From JAXMAZ01 sp046350115 (GTDB lineage: Bacteria > Planctomycetota > Planctomycetia > Gemmatales > Gemmataceae): 64,000 bases of DNA. Shown here piece by piece: positions 1-9,143 of the stretch. Under the pieces are notes generated by a model, which did no database searches, was not told the DNA's origin, and worked only from the letters and a program-made list of their open reading frames with translations. The position numbers and the translations under genes are program-made. The stretch spans positions 1 to 64,000 of the forward strand of contig JAXMAZ010000022.1 of assembly GCA_046350115.1 (NCBI GenBank), written 5' to 3'. Position 1 is the stretch's first letter, and each line of letters opens with the position of its first letter.

Positions 1-2
1 GC

Positions 3-3000
3 GTCGCGGACAAGCGGACCGTGTTCGCCGAGGGGAAGGACTTCCCCGTCACCGCCGAGCGGAAGGCGAAGGGGCTGGGGGCGTTCGACCTGGCGACCGG
101 CCTGGAAGTCGGGCACGGCGGGGTGTGGGTCGGGGCGCCGCCGTACCTGTGGTTCATCGAGAACAAGGGCGACAAGCCGGGGGCGTTCAAGACGGTGGCC
201 GGCGGGTTCGGCAGCCAGGACACCCACGAGACGCTGAACACCTTCCAGTGGGGGCCGGACGGCTGGCTCTACGGCATGCAGGGCGTGTTCACGCAGAGCA
301 CGGTGAAGCCGCTGGACGGCCCGGAGACGCGGATGAACGCGGCCGTCTGGCGGCTGCACCCGAAGACCCACAAGTTCGAGATCTTCGCTGAGGGGACGAG
401 CAACCCGTGGGGCATGGACTGGCGGAACACGGACGGCCAGTTCATCCTGGCCTGTTGCGTCATCCCGCACCTGTACCACATCGTCCCCGGGGCGATCTAC
501 AAGCGGCAGGCGGGCACCAGTTACAACCCCTACGCCTACGGGTACGTCAACGAAATCTGCGACCACACGTTCCACCGCGAGAGCGGCTGGGCGCACGCCG
601 GGCTGATCTCGCTGGACGCCCCGCACATCCCGGAGAAGTACCGCAACAGCGTCATCTTCGGCAGCATCCACGGGTGCAGCGTCAAGCAGAACGTCCTGAA
701 GCCGAACGGCAGCAGCTACACGGCGAGCCGCGGCGACGACTTCCTGGTGAGCGGGGACAAGAACTTCCGGCCGATCAACCTGAAGTGGGGTCCGCTCGGG
801 GACATTTACCTGATCGACTGGCACGACCAGAACCCGTGCCACCAGGCGAAGGCCGAGAGCTGGGACTACGAGCGGGGCCGGGTGTACCGGATTCAGTTGA
901 AGGGCACGCAGCCGAAGAAGGCGGAGGACTTGGGGAAGAAGACACCGGGTGAACTTCTGAAACTCGCGGCGAGCGATGACCCGTACCACTTCCGGACGGG
1001 GTTGCGGTTGATTCGCGAGCGAAACGTGAAGCTGGAAGAGGTTGGGGAAGTCGGCTGGCAAGCGAGTTCTGACAGTTTAAAGTTGACGCTTGAGCGACAA
1101 CACTGGTTCGCGAATTCCTTCTCGCCGTTTGATGCAGACGCCGTGAAGGCGTTCGACCCATCGAGGAAAGTGCGGCGTGAGATGGTTCCGCGGATGCGCC
1201 CGATCATCCGCACGATCGTAAGCTCCGGGTTCGCGACTGACAGAACAGTGGAGGCACTCGTGCCGTTAGCGGCAGAGGAGGACTCGGCAATGCGCCGAGA
1301 ACTTGCCTCCGCCGCCGTTAGTCTCGCCGAGTCGCATGATGTCGCGAACCTCGTTCGCGCTCTGCTCAAAAACAGAAACGATGCAAACGACCCGCTCATC
1401 CCGCACCTGACCTGGCTCGCCTACGAGAAGGTGCTGACCAAGAAGGCGGCCGAGAACCCGGCCAAGGACGAACTCGCCTGGCTGGTCAAACAAGCCCCGG
1501 ACAACCAGCTCGTCCGCGATCAGATCGTGCCGAAGGTGATGCGGCGGCTGGTCGCCACCGGCCGGCCGGCCGACCTCGCCCTGTGCGTCCAGTTCCTCGC
1601 CGACGTGACCGACGCCCACACCCGCGAGAAGGCGATGGACGGCCTCGCCGTCGCCCTCCAGGACCAGGTCGTTGACACTCCGCCGGCCTGGGCCGCGGTG
1701 CAAGCCAGCGTCCGAGAGGGGAACGACCCGCGGCTCGTTCGCCTCGCCGACAAGCTGGCGGTCAACTTCCGCGACCCGGCGGCGCTGAAGCGGGCACACG
1801 CGGCCGTCCACGACGACACGCTCCACCCCGACCGCCGGGCCGAGGCGCTGCGGCAGGTGGTGCAGATGCGGCACCCGGACGCCCTGCCGCTGGTCCGGTC
1901 GCTGCTGCGGACCGCCCCGGACCTGCGGCTGCGGGTCGAGGCCGCCCGGCTGCTCGCCGCCTTCGACACCCCGGCGTTCGGGGCCGAGGCCATCCGCGAC
2001 TGGAAGACGCTGCCGAAAGAGGTCCGTGGCGAACTGGTCAACAGCCTGGCGTCCCGCAAACCGTGGGCGAAGGCGCTGCTCGAAGGGATGAAGGCCGGCG
2101 TCGTGGACCAGGCGGAGGTGACGAACAACACCATCACCCGCATTCAGGCGTTCCGCGATCAAGAGCTGAACCGGCTGATCGAGACCGCCTGGGGCCGCAC
2201 CCGGCCGACGCCGAAGGAGCTGGACGCGCTGATCGGCAAGATGCGGGGCGAGCTGGCGGCCGCCCCCGGGTCGTTCGCCCGCGGCAAGCAGGTGTTCGCC
2301 AACCAGTGCGCCAAGTGCCACAAGTTCGACGGCACCGGCGCCGAGGTCGGTCCACCGCTGGACGGGGCCGGCCGGGACATCGAGTACATCCTGGCCAACG
2401 TCATCGACCCGAACCGGGTGATCGGCGCCCCGTACTTCCTGCGGATCGCCACCACCGCCGACGGCCGCGTCGAGCAGGGTGTCCTGGCCGCCGAGGACGA
2501 CCGGTCGATCACGCTCAAGGTGGAGCAGGGGGTGCTGAAGCGGATTGCGAAAGCCGATCTGGACGGGCCGGTGAAGGTGGTCGAGAAATCGATGATGCCG
2601 GAGGGGCTGACGGCCGGCATGACTGTCCAGGACTTCCGCGACCTGGTGCGGTACGTGATGGCCAGCCCGTACCTGACCGACGTGACCGTGGACGGCAAGC
2701 CGACCGCCGCCGGGGTGACGGGGCTGATCCCGCTGCCGACGAGTGACAAGCCGGTGACAGTGACCGCGACCGTGTCCGCCGCCGGCCCGGTGACGACGCA
2801 ACTGCTGGTCGGCTCGGTGGACCCGTGGGAGGCGACGCTGGACGGCAAGCCGGTCGGCGGCGGCCCGGGTCAGGGGCGGAGCATTCAGCCGGACCGGGAG
2901 GGCGTGCCGGTGACGCTCCCCGCCGGCACCCACACGCTGACGCTGACGGTGAAACACAAGGGGGCGACGAAGGGCGTTTACGTCCGGCTGCTCGACCCGG

Positions 3001-3032
3001 ACCGGAAGCTGAGCTACGCCGAGGGGAAGTGA
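3..3032 (+). CDS. PVC-type membrane-bound dehydrogenase / cytochrome c protein, 5' partial
   Basis: The reading frame is open at the left window edge, so the N-terminus is missing. The visible ~1009 residues fit the Planctomycetes/Verrucomicrobia family of large secreted dehydrogenases. A beta-propeller-like part fills roughly the first 310 residues, with motifs such as NPWGMDWRN and KWGPLGDIYLIDWHDQN. A HEAT-like helical stretch follows to about residue 740, then a single c-type haem site CAKCH encoded at 2307-2321, and a C-terminal beta-rich tail. It probably oxidises a sugar or alcohol in the periplasm and passes electrons to the haem; the substrate cannot be read from the sequence. Codon use between about 930 and 1400 is visibly less GC-biased than on either side. 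It ends four bases before the convergent toxin gene. Confidence 0.85.
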   Translation, partial: VADKRTVFAEGKDFPVTAERKAKGLGAFDLATGLEVGHGGVWVGAPPYLWFIENKGDKPGAFKTVAGGFGSQDTHETLNTFQWGPDGWLYGMQGVFTQSTVKPLDGPETRMNAAVWRLHPKTHKFEIFAEGTSNPWGMDWRNTDGQFILACCVIPHLYHIVPGAIYKRQAGTSYNPYAYGYVNEICDHTFHRESGWAHAGLISLDAPHIPEKYRNSVIFGSIHGCSVKQNVLKPNGSSYTASRGDDFLVSGDKNFRPINLKWGPLGDIYLIDWHDQNPCHQAKAESWDYERGRVYRIQLKGTQPKKAEDLGKKTPGELLKLAASDDPYHFRTGLRLIRERNVKLEEVGEVGWQASSDSLKLTLERQHWFANSFSPFDADAVKAFDPSRKVRREMVPRMRPIIRTIVSSGFATDRTVEALVPLAAEEDSAMRRELASAAVSLAESHDVANLVRALLKNRNDANDPLIPHLTWLAYEKVLTKKAAENPAKDELAWLVKQAPDNQLVRDQIVPKVMRRLVATGRPADLALCVQFLADVTDAHTREKAMDGLAVALQDQVVDTPPAWAAVQASVREGNDPRLVRLADKLAVNFRDPAALKRAHAAVHDDTLHPDRRAEALRQVVQMRHPDALPLVRSLLRTAPDLRLRVEAARLLAAFDTPAFGAEAIRDWKTLPKEVRGELVNSLASRKPWAKALLEGMKAGVVDQAEVTNNTITRIQAFRDQELNRLIETAWGRTRPTPKELDALIGKMRGELAAAPGSFARGKQVFANQCAKCHKFDGTGAEVGPPLDGAGRDIEYILANVIDPNRVIGAPYFLRIATTADGRVEQGVLAAEDDRSITLKVEQGVLKRIAKADLDGPVKVVEKSMMPEGLTAGMTVQDFRDLVRYVMASPYLTDVTVDGKPTAAGVTGLIPLPTSDKPVTVTATVSAAGPVTTQLLVGSVDPWEATLDGKPVGGGPGQGRSIQPDREGVPVTLPAGTHTLTLTVKHKGATKGVYVRLLDPDRKLSYAEGK

Positions 3033-3036
3033 CCGG

Positions 3037-3288
3037 TCAGTACCGGCGGACGTGGCTGACGATCACGACCCGGGCCGTGGAATCGATCCGATACACGGCC
3101 ACGAGCGGCGACTCGAACACGATGCGGCGGTTGTCCGCCCGCGATTCGCCTTGCCCTTCCGGGTCTCGGCCGAGGAGCAGGTCGAGCCGGTGGGCGGCGG
3201 CCGTCACCCCTTTGCGGTTGGGGTGGGTGAGCCAGACGGCGGCCAACTGGTCGCGGGCCGCCTTCGTCCACCGGACGGTGTAGCTCAT
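3037..3288 (-). CDS. RelE/ParE-superfamily toxin-like protein
   Basis: This 83-residue protein starts MSYTVRWTKAARDQLAAVWL and has the RelE/ParE pattern: a short beta strand, a helix carrying AxxQL, then RIVFESPLVAVYRID and a C-terminal strand ending VSHVRRY. Members of this family are mRNA interferases or gyrase inhibitors; which one applies here is not visible. The ATG overlaps the stop of the upstream antitoxin-like gene by the ATGA arrangement, the usual antitoxin-first order. A longer open frame extends upstream, but only this start gives a family-like N-terminus. Confidence 0.75.
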   Translation of the reverse strand: MSYTVRWTKAARDQLAAVWLTHPNRKGVTAAAHRLDLLLGRDPEGQGESRADNRRIVFESPLVAVYRIDSTARVVIVSHVRRY

Positions 3289-3584
3289 TGGGCGTCCAGC
3301 GCCTTGAGGTACGCAAGGACTTCGGCCGTCGTGTACGTCGGCCCGGCCTCCGCCTTGGCTAATTCCTCCGGGGTCGGGTCCGGCGGGATAACCGACCCGG
3401 CGAAGATGCTCGGCTCGAAGTACCCGACGATCCGCCCCTCGGTGTCGCACACCTCGACCCGCTGCTTGAGGGGTCGGAACTGGGCCAACACAGACTCTTC
3501 CAGCGGCAGTTTGACCACGGCTCGCCCTCCGGACGGGAACAACCTCAAGTATAACTTGCCGCCCGGATCGCCTACAACGGTCAC
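3285..3584 (-). CDS. Putative antitoxin of the 3.3 kb toxin-antitoxin pair
   Basis: A 99-residue protein read from a GTG at 3584 that overlaps the stop codon of the upstream gene (GTGA). It has a beta-rich N-terminal half (GGKLYLRLFPSGGRAVVKLP) and an acidic, helical C-terminal half ending in EVLAYLKALDAQ. The C-terminal half would suit wrapping a RelE/ParE toxin. No named antitoxin family is recognised, so the call rests on size, its position directly upstream of the toxin and the 4-base overlap. In-frame TTG codons about 12 residues later are alternative starts. Confidence 0.55.
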   Translation of the reverse strand: MTVVGDPGGKLYLRLFPSGGRAVVKLPLEESVLAQFRPLKQRVEVCDTEGRIVGYFEPSIFAGSVIPPDPTPEELAKAEAGPTYTTAEVLAYLKALDAQ

Positions 3585-5395
3585 TTCACCACGAACCGCC
3601 GCTCGACCGTGGCCGTCGCCAGGGTCTTCGTCACCGGGTTGAACACGTCCACCTCGAACGGCCGGCCGACCCGGTTGCCGCACGGGTCTTCCAGCCGGGT
3701 GTCCACGGTCAGCGTGTACTCGCCCGGCTTCCACGGCCCGGGGAACGTCACCCACCGGCCGTCCGCCGTCACCTTGCCCGTCGTCTCGGTCCCGGCGACC
3801 CGGATCAGCCGGCCGGCCAGGGCATAGTCGAGCGGCTTCTCGAACCGCACCGTCACCCCGTCCCGCGTCGGCTCGATCCGCCACTTCGCCGGATCGATGG
3901 GGGCGTCGTCCGGCGGGCCGGCGGTGAACGTCTTCTTGAACCCGGCCTTGAGTGGTGCCCCGGTCTCGTCCTCCCAGGCCGCGTCCACGACCAGGGTGTA
4001 CCGCTTTCCTTCCTCCAGCACCGGGCCGAGGGTCAGCCGCGGGGTCAGATCCCGCTTCACCCGGCCGGGATCGAACAGCAGGGTGAACCGGGTGCCGTCC
4101 GCCGACCACAACTCTTCGCCGAGTTCGAGGAACGCCCCCTCGACCGGGGTGCCGTCGGCCTTCAGCAGCCGGACGTGCCGGTACACGTCCCCGCGGCTCA
4201 TCGGGGCGGAGAACTGCACGTAGAACCGCAGGTGGTTGTCCGGCAGGATGTCGGCCGTCGGGTAGACGGCGGTGACGACGGCGGTCGGCTTCACGGCCGG
4301 CTTCGGGACGGCCAGGTCGGCCCGGGCGGGCGGCCCGGCGGCAACCAGCTCGGCCCGGTAGGTGACGCCCGGGGTGAGGGGGAACCGGGGGCGGAAGCGG
4401 AGGGCGCCGCCGGCCACCTGGCTCTCCCCGGGGACTTGAGCGCCTTCACCGCCGACCGTGACCCGCAGAACCCCCGCCGGCGGCCAGTTGGTCGCCTCGA
4501 TGGCCGCCCCGTCGGCCGACAGCCGGAACTGGACTTGCTGGGTCCGCGGGTGCGGCTTGGGGCCGGCCGGCTTGCCGTCGAGTTGCGGTCGCAGCCAGTC
4601 CAGCCCGTCGAGGTTGTCCCGCAGCCGCTCCTCGGCGTCGTCGTCGGTGTGGCCGATGATCCCGACGGGGCCGGTGTAGCCGCTGTCCCGGATGGCTTTC
4701 AACAGCCCCAGGTCTTCCGCCCCCTGGCCGAGCGGCAGGATCTTCCGCCCCTTCTTGTCCCCGTCCTTGTCCATCCCGTTCAGGTTCAGGCAGAGCAGGT
4801 GCGGCTTCATCGCCCGCAGGTGGTCGGGGAAGCGGTCAAGGTGGTCGTGGCCGTGGTGCAGGTTGTAGACGATGCCGACGTTCGGCAGGTTGATGGCCCC
4901 GACCAGGGCGACCAGGTTGGCCGGCTCCCCGGCCCAGCCGCCGTGGTTGTACAGCCCGATCTTGCAGCTCTGCCTCAGCGCCCGCCGGGCCAGCGGGGCG
5001 ACCTGCGCGCGGGCTGCGGCCAGCTTGGCGGCCTGGTCCTTCCCGGGGGCCGGGTCGGTCAGCATGACCCACAACTGCGGGCGGGCGTTGTGCTTCTTGA
5101 GCGTGTCGAGGATGACCTCGGCGTCCTTGATCAGCCCGGCGGGGAACCAGACGGCCGTCAGCTCGATGCCGTTCGCCTTGAGGGCGGCGAGTTCGCGGTC
5201 GAAGGTGGGGAGGTGTTCGGCCCGCCAGTCGTAGGCGAACTTGGTGAACCCGAGCCGCTTGAGCATGGCCGCCCGGTCCTCGGGGGACCGCTTCTTGCCG
5301 TCGAACGGGACGACGCACCAGGCGACCAGGTTGTCCCGGGCGAAGACGTCTGCGGCCGGGGCGGCGAGGGTGAGGGCGAGGAGCGTGGGGAGCAT
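3581..5395 (-). CDS. Secreted TIM-barrel (sugar isomerase/epimerase-like) protein with Ig-like C-terminal region
   Basis: A 604-residue protein. The ATG at 5395 is followed by a signal peptide (MLPTLLALTLAAPAADVFA), while upstream residues in the same frame are not protein-like. Residues ~20-290 look like an AP-endonuclease-2/xylose-isomerase-type TIM barrel, with strand ends such as FTKFAYDWRAEHLPTFDREL, KIGLYNHGGWAGEPANL and GIVYNLHHGHDHLDRFP. Residues ~330-600 resemble bacterial Ig-like modules, for example RFYVQFSAPMSRGDVYRHV. It is presumably periplasmic and acts on carbohydrate-derived compounds, but the reaction is unknown. It is the first gene of a three-gene unit with the toxin-antitoxin pair, with overlapping stop and start codons. 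Confidence 0.7.
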   Translation of the reverse strand: MLPTLLALTLAAPAADVFARDNLVAWCVVPFDGKKRSPEDRAAMLKRLGFTKFAYDWRAEHLPTFDRELAALKANGIELTAVWFPAGLIKDAEVILDTLKKHNARPQLWVMLTDPAPGKDQAAKLAAARAQVAPLARRALRQSCKIGLYNHGGWAGEPANLVALVGAINLPNVGIVYNLHHGHDHLDRFPDHLRAMKPHLLCLNLNGMDKDGDKKGRKILPLGQGAEDLGLLKAIRDSGYTGPVGIIGHTDDDAEERLRDNLDGLDWLRPQLDGKPAGPKPHPRTQQVQFRLSADGAAIEATNWPPAGVLRVTVGGEGAQVPGESQVAGGALRFRPRFPLTPGVTYRAELVAAGPPARADLAVPKPAVKPTAVVTAVYPTADILPDNHLRFYVQFSAPMSRGDVYRHVRLLKADGTPVEGAFLELGEELWSADGTRFTLLFDPGRVKRDLTPRLTLGPVLEEGKRYTLVVDAAWEDETGAPLKAGFKKTFTAGPPDDAPIDPAKWRIEPTRDGVTVRFEKPLDYALAGRLIRVAGTETTGKVTADGRWVTFPGPWKPGEYTLTVDTRLEDPCGNRVGRPFEVDVFNPVTKTLATATVERRFVVK

Positions 5396-5476
5396 CGGCG
5401 GGCCTCCAGGGGGCACGCCGATTGTCGCGGACCGGAGGGCCGAGGGCAACTCACCAGCCCGACGGGTCGTGTCTCC

Positions 5477-5515
5477 GTTTGGTCCCCTCCCCCCTTGTGG
5501 GGGAGGGGACCAAAC
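5477..5515. repeat. Short G/C-tract hairpin, solo arm of repeat family A
   Basis: A 17-bp perfect stem around a short loop: 5477-5493 pairs with 5499-5515. The C-run/G-run composition resembles one arm of the larger palindromes at 29939, 35855, 44107 and 54282. It lies in the short gap between two minus-strand genes. Confidence 0.6.
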
Positions 5516-5535
5516 CCCAAACTGCGACACTACCG

Positions 5536-5584
5536 CCCGACGCGCTAGCGAGGGCGGTTCGGACACCCTCGCTAGCGCGTCGGG
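5536..5584. repeat. 19-bp perfect palindrome containing a gene's stop codon
   Basis: 5536-5554 is the exact reverse complement of 5566-5584, with an 11-base spacer and a CGCTAGCG centre in each arm. The amidase gene reading leftward ends with TAG at 5574-5572, inside the right arm, so the palindrome covers the last codons of that gene. There is no T-run, so it is not a standard terminator. Confidence 0.8.
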
Positions 5585-6363
5585 CTGGTGTCCAGACACG
5601 CCGCCCTCGACCACAGCCGGGGCACCTCCCAGCAGCCGCCGGCCAGCGGCGGGTGGCGGTCCAGGTACGGGTTCCGTGACCGATCGAAGAACAGGTCCGC
5701 CGGGTACGTGGCGGACGGCCGGGCGGTCCGCCGGTCGGCCAGCCCGGCGTACACCAGCGCCTCCATGACCGCTTCCGAGCAGAGGTAGTCCCGGCCCGCC
5801 AGCCACACCGGCCGAGACCGGCCGACCAGGAAGGTTCGCAGTGGCCCCCGGGAGCGGAGCGGGGTGAGTTGCAGGGCGAACCGGACGACGGCGAACGTCT
5901 TGCCGTCCACGAGGGCGGCGAACTCGGTCAGCCGGGCGTCCTCGGCCGGGGTGAGCGGGACCGTCCGCCGGCGGACCCAGATCGTCCCCCGGTACGTGTT
6001 CAGCCGCCGGTCGAGCGGGTTGACCAGCGTCCGCGGGGTCGAGTCCACCCCGGCTTCCAGCAGTCCCAACCGGCCGTCCGGCATCCGCACCACGACGGCC
6101 GAGTGGCCCGGCTGGTCGGCGAACGCCAATTTGTACAGGAAGACGAACAGCGGGGTCGGGTTGCTCAGCACAAGCACATCGCCCGGCTGCGGCCGGTACG
6201 GCTCGAGCGGCGGCCGGGGGCGTTTGTCGTTGCTGTATGCCGGCTGGTGGACAAGCCCGTACCCGGGGTCCGGGCCAGGATCGGGCGGGGCCGGGCGGCG
6301 GACGCGGTCACTCGCCGGGGTCAAGAACAGGGCGGACAGGGTGAGGACAGACAGCGGCGTCAT
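5572..6363 (-). CDS. YiiX/YebB-type permuted NlpC/P60 cysteine hydrolase
   Basis: A 263-residue protein with an N-terminal signal sequence (MTPLSVLTLSALFLTPA). It has two hallmarks of circularly permuted NlpC/P60 enzymes: GHSAVVVR, with the probable catalytic His early in the chain, and YLCSEAVMEAL, with the Cys late. QPGDVLVLS at the domain start is typical. Such enzymes cut amide bonds in peptidoglycan peptides or related substrates; the actual substrate is unknown. The last codons lie inside a palindromic repeat that provides the stop. Confidence 0.75.
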   Translation of the reverse strand: MTPLSVLTLSALFLTPASDRVRRPAPPDPGPDPGYGLVHQPAYSNDKRPRPPLEPYRPQPGDVLVLSNPTPLFVFLYKLAFADQPGHSAVVVRMPDGRLGLLEAGVDSTPRTLVNPLDRRLNTYRGTIWVRRRTVPLTPAEDARLTEFAALVDGKTFAVVRFALQLTPLRSRGPLRTFLVGRSRPVWLAGRDYLCSEAVMEALVYAGLADRRTARPSATYPADLFFDRSRNPYLDRHPPLAGGCWEVPRLWSRAACLDTSPTR

Positions 6364-6513
6364 GCACGGCCGGCTCGGGGGACGGGCGGGGTCGCTCCGT
6401 GCGACCCGGAAGTGTGCCCCGCCGGCTGGCCCGGGGCAAACGAGACCGCCCGGCCCCGCGCGGCCTGAGGCGGCGACGGGGACCGGGCGGCGCGGTCGGG
6501 GCGGTGGCGCCGG

Positions 6514-7569
6514 TTACGGCAGCGGCACCGACTTGAGCGTCAGCGACTTATCCGCCCCCTGGATCAGCACTAGGGCGCGGGCGTCGTCCAGCTTGTCCAG
6601 TTGGGTGACGCCCTTCAGCTCCTCGATCGTCTCGTACTTGACCCCGGCGGTCTCGGTCTTCGGCCGGGCGGTGATCGGCTGGGCGTCGGCGAACCCGGCG
6701 GTCGGAATCTTCATCACCCCGCGGCGGGTGTTCGCCATCAACACGTAGTCCTTGTTGTCCTTCTGGTACACGATCATGTCCAGCGGCTGGTTCATGTTCC
6801 CCAGTTCGGCGATCGTCGTCCCCTTGATCTTGGCCCCGTCCTTCAGGTCCGCCACCGGCAGCTTGACCAGCGGGGTGCAGGTGTACGCGGCCATCAGGTA
6901 GTCGGCCCCGTTCAGCTTGTACGGGGTGAACGTCCGGACCGGGGCGTGGGTTTCCAGCTTGCCGTGGGCGCCGTGGAAGATTTCGATCCCGGCCCCCTTG
7001 CTGGCCGTGGTGAACGGGTACGGGAGCACCCGCAGGGTGGACGCGAAGTCCTCGTTCGACAGCCCGGCCACGACCACCTTGCCGTCCACGAACGCGAGGC
7101 CGGTGATCGCCTCCATCCGCTGGGTCTGCTTGGCGTTCGGCAGGGTGATCTGGGCGAACGGCACGTCCTTCAGGGCGAACTCGCTGATGGTGCCGTCCCG
7201 GCCGATTTTCAGGATGACCGGCATCGCGTTCTTGCCCTTGCCCCGGGTGATCGAGGCGAAGATGTTGCCGGACGCCGGGTTCACCTTGACGTCGGTGACG
7301 GTGACGTTGGCTGCGTCGGTGCCGACCGCGGAGCCGAGCTTGTCGGCGAACTTGTCGATCATCACGTCCGACTTGGCCGCCGGGGTGGTGTCGGCGGTGG
7401 CGACGGCGGTGATGGTGGCCGCCTGCGGGTCGGCGATGAACAGCGTCCCGTCCGGGGCGAACGCCAGGGCGGAGATGGCCTTGATGGTCGGGGTGCCCTT
7501 GGTCAGCGGCCCGGCGGCCGGGGCGGCGGCGGCGACCGTCGCGGCGGCGAGTGCGAGTGTCCAGCGCAT
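6514..7569 (-). CDS. Secreted repeat protein of unknown function (beta-propeller-like)
   Basis: A 351-residue protein with a signal peptide (MRWTLALAAATVAAAAPAAG). The start is set at 7569 because upstream residues in the same frame are not protein-like. Repeated units such as ISALAFAPDGTLFIADPQ and ITGLAFVDGKVVVAGLSN resemble blades of NHL/YVTN-type beta propellers. No catalytic motif is visible. About 150 bases separate it from the amidase gene downstream, and a large palindrome separates it from the divergent DUF1015 gene. Confidence 0.6.
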   Translation of the reverse strand: MRWTLALAAATVAAAAPAAGPLTKGTPTIKAISALAFAPDGTLFIADPQAATITAVATADTTPAAKSDVMIDKFADKLGSAVGTDAANVTVTDVKVNPASGNIFASITRGKGKNAMPVILKIGRDGTISEFALKDVPFAQITLPNAKQTQRMEAITGLAFVDGKVVVAGLSNEDFASTLRVLPYPFTTASKGAGIEIFHGAHGKLETHAPVRTFTPYKLNGADYLMAAYTCTPLVKLPVADLKDGAKIKGTTIAELGNMNQPLDMIVYQKDNKDYVLMANTRRGVMKIPTAGFADAQPITARPKTETAGVKYETIEELKGVTQLDKLDDARALVLIQGADKSLTLKSVPLP

Positions 7570-7674
7570 CGGTTGCTCCGTTCGTGCGGTGGGCGCCGGT
7601 CGCGCCGGCGGCGCGGCGGCAACCGCATATGATGACCGTCCGGCCTGAGTGGGGCAAATGAGAATTGGCCCTTC

Positions 7675-7822
7675 TTCCTCGTTCCCACGCTCTGCGTGGG
7701 AACGCACGGGGTGACGCTCCGCGTCACGCCCCGGTCCAGGCGGTGGCGGCAGGTTCGGGCGGGTGTCCCGCGACGCGGAGCGTCGCCCCGTGCGTTCCCA
7801 CGCAGAGCGTGGGAACGAGGAA
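7675..7822. repeat. Family C palindromic element, copy 1
   Basis: A ~148-bp element whose outer ~50 bases are near-perfect inverted repeats, starting with TCCTCGTTCCCACGCTCTGC. Each arm contains its own short hairpins (CCCACGCTCTGCGTGGG and GACGCTCCGCGTC). Closely matching copies occur at 44939-45083 and 51519-51666. It fills the divergent intergenic region between 7569 and 7853. Confidence 0.85.
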
Positions 7823-7852
7823 TTGATGTGAGCGTGGGAACGGGAGTGAATG

Positions 7853-9127
7853 ATGGCCGACGTGCGTGCGTTCCGCGGGTTCCGGTACGACCTCGGCCGG
7901 GTGGGCGAGCTGTCGGCGGTCGTCGCCCCGCCTTACGACGTGATCGACCCGGCGTTGCAGGCCCAACTCTACGCCGCCAGCCCGTACAACGCCGTCCGGC
8001 TGGAGCTGACCAAGGCCGAGCCGGGCGAGGACAGGTACGCCGTCGCGGCGAGCGTCCTCAAGGACTGGCTCGCGGCGGACGTCTTGCGGCAGGACACCGC
8101 CCGGTCGGTGTACGTGTACGAGCAGGAGTTCACCGTCGAGGGGCAGACGTTCACCCGCCGCGGGTTCCTCGCCCGGGTGCGGCTCGAACCATTCGGCACC
8201 GGCCGCATCTTCCCGCACGAGCAGACCCTGGCCGGCCCGAAGGCCGACCGGCTCAGCCTGTACCGGGCGACCGGGTTCAACCTGTCCCCGGTGTTCGGCC
8301 TGTACCCGGACGCGGACAACGCGGTGTTCGCCACCCTGGAGCCGCTCATCCGCCGGCAGCCGCCGCTGGTCGCCACGGACCACCTGGGCGTGGTCAACCG
8401 GTTGTGGGTGGTGACGGACACGGCCGTCGTCTCGCAGGTGATCGGCCTGATGGGGCCGAAGCCGGTGTTCATCGCCGACGGCCACCACCGGTACGAGACG
8501 GGGCTGAAGTATCTGGACGAGCAGCGGGAAGTGGGGGCAGTGCCGGACGACGAGGCGCCGGCCAACTTCTGTCTGATGATGCTGGTGTCGATGAGCGACC
8601 CGGGTCTGGTCATCCTGCCGACCCACCGGCTCGTCTCCGGGCTGCCGCCGGTCACGCGGGAGCAACTGGTCGCGGCTCTCGGCGGCGGCTTCGAGGTGGT
8701 CGGCACGTTCGACGACCCGGGGGCGTGCTGGGAGCATGTGGAGTTGGAAGGCGATCAGCGGGTGCTCGGGTTCGGCACCGTGGCCGACGACAAGTGGGTG
8801 GCCGTGCGGCTGGTGAAGCCGGAGTTGATGGAGCAGGTGGCGGCAGACCACTCGGCCGACTGGCGGGAACTGGCCGTCAGCGTGCTGCACAAGCTGGCCT
8901 TGCCGCGGCTGGGCGGGGAGCCGGCGTGCCGGTACGTGCATCTGCTGCAAGAGGTGGCGGACGCGGTGGCGGCGAAGGAGTGCCAGGTGGTGGCGCTGGT
9001 GCCGCCGGTCGGGATGGAGCACGTCGAGGGGATCGCCGGCAACCGGGAGACGATGCCGCCGAAGTCGACGTACTTCTACCCGAAGCTGCTCACCGGGCTG
9101 GTGTTCCACTCGCTGAAGAAGGATTGA
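7853..9127 (+). CDS. DUF1015 family protein (SerK-like ParB/kinase fold)
   Basis: A 424-residue protein opening ADVRAFRGFRYDLGRVGELS and VVAPPYDVIDP, the diagnostic start of DUF1015. FIADGHHRYETGLKYLDEQ in the middle and FYPKLLTGLVFHSL at the end are also conserved in that family. An archaeal relative is an ADP-dependent serine kinase, but bacterial members are uncharacterised. The ATG at 7853 is preferred over 7850 because a GGAG at 7843 lies six bases upstream. A terminator-like hairpin follows the stop. Confidence 0.85.
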   Translation: MADVRAFRGFRYDLGRVGELSAVVAPPYDVIDPALQAQLYAASPYNAVRLELTKAEPGEDRYAVAASVLKDWLAADVLRQDTARSVYVYEQEFTVEGQTFTRRGFLARVRLEPFGTGRIFPHEQTLAGPKADRLSLYRATGFNLSPVFGLYPDADNAVFATLEPLIRRQPPLVATDHLGVVNRLWVVTDTAVVSQVIGLMGPKPVFIADGHHRYETGLKYLDEQREVGAVPDDEAPANFCLMMLVSMSDPGLVILPTHRLVSGLPPVTREQLVAALGGGFEVVGTFDDPGACWEHVELEGDQRVLGFGTVADDKWVAVRLVKPELMEQVAADHSADWRELAVSVLHKLALPRLGGEPACRYVHLLQEVADAVAAKECQVVALVPPVGMEHVEGIAGNRETMPPKSTYFYPKLLTGLVFHSLKKD

Positions 9128-9143
9128 AAAGAAGGAAGGCCAC

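Noticed and set aside
1266..2957. A 563-residue minus-strand frame in the dehydrogenase gene
   Set aside because: It is a composition artefact opposite a gene with haem and HEAT motifs.
6364..6513. A gene between the amidase and the propeller-like protein
   Set aside because: The plus-strand frames here extend from antisense shadows of both neighbours and have no start signal or motif.
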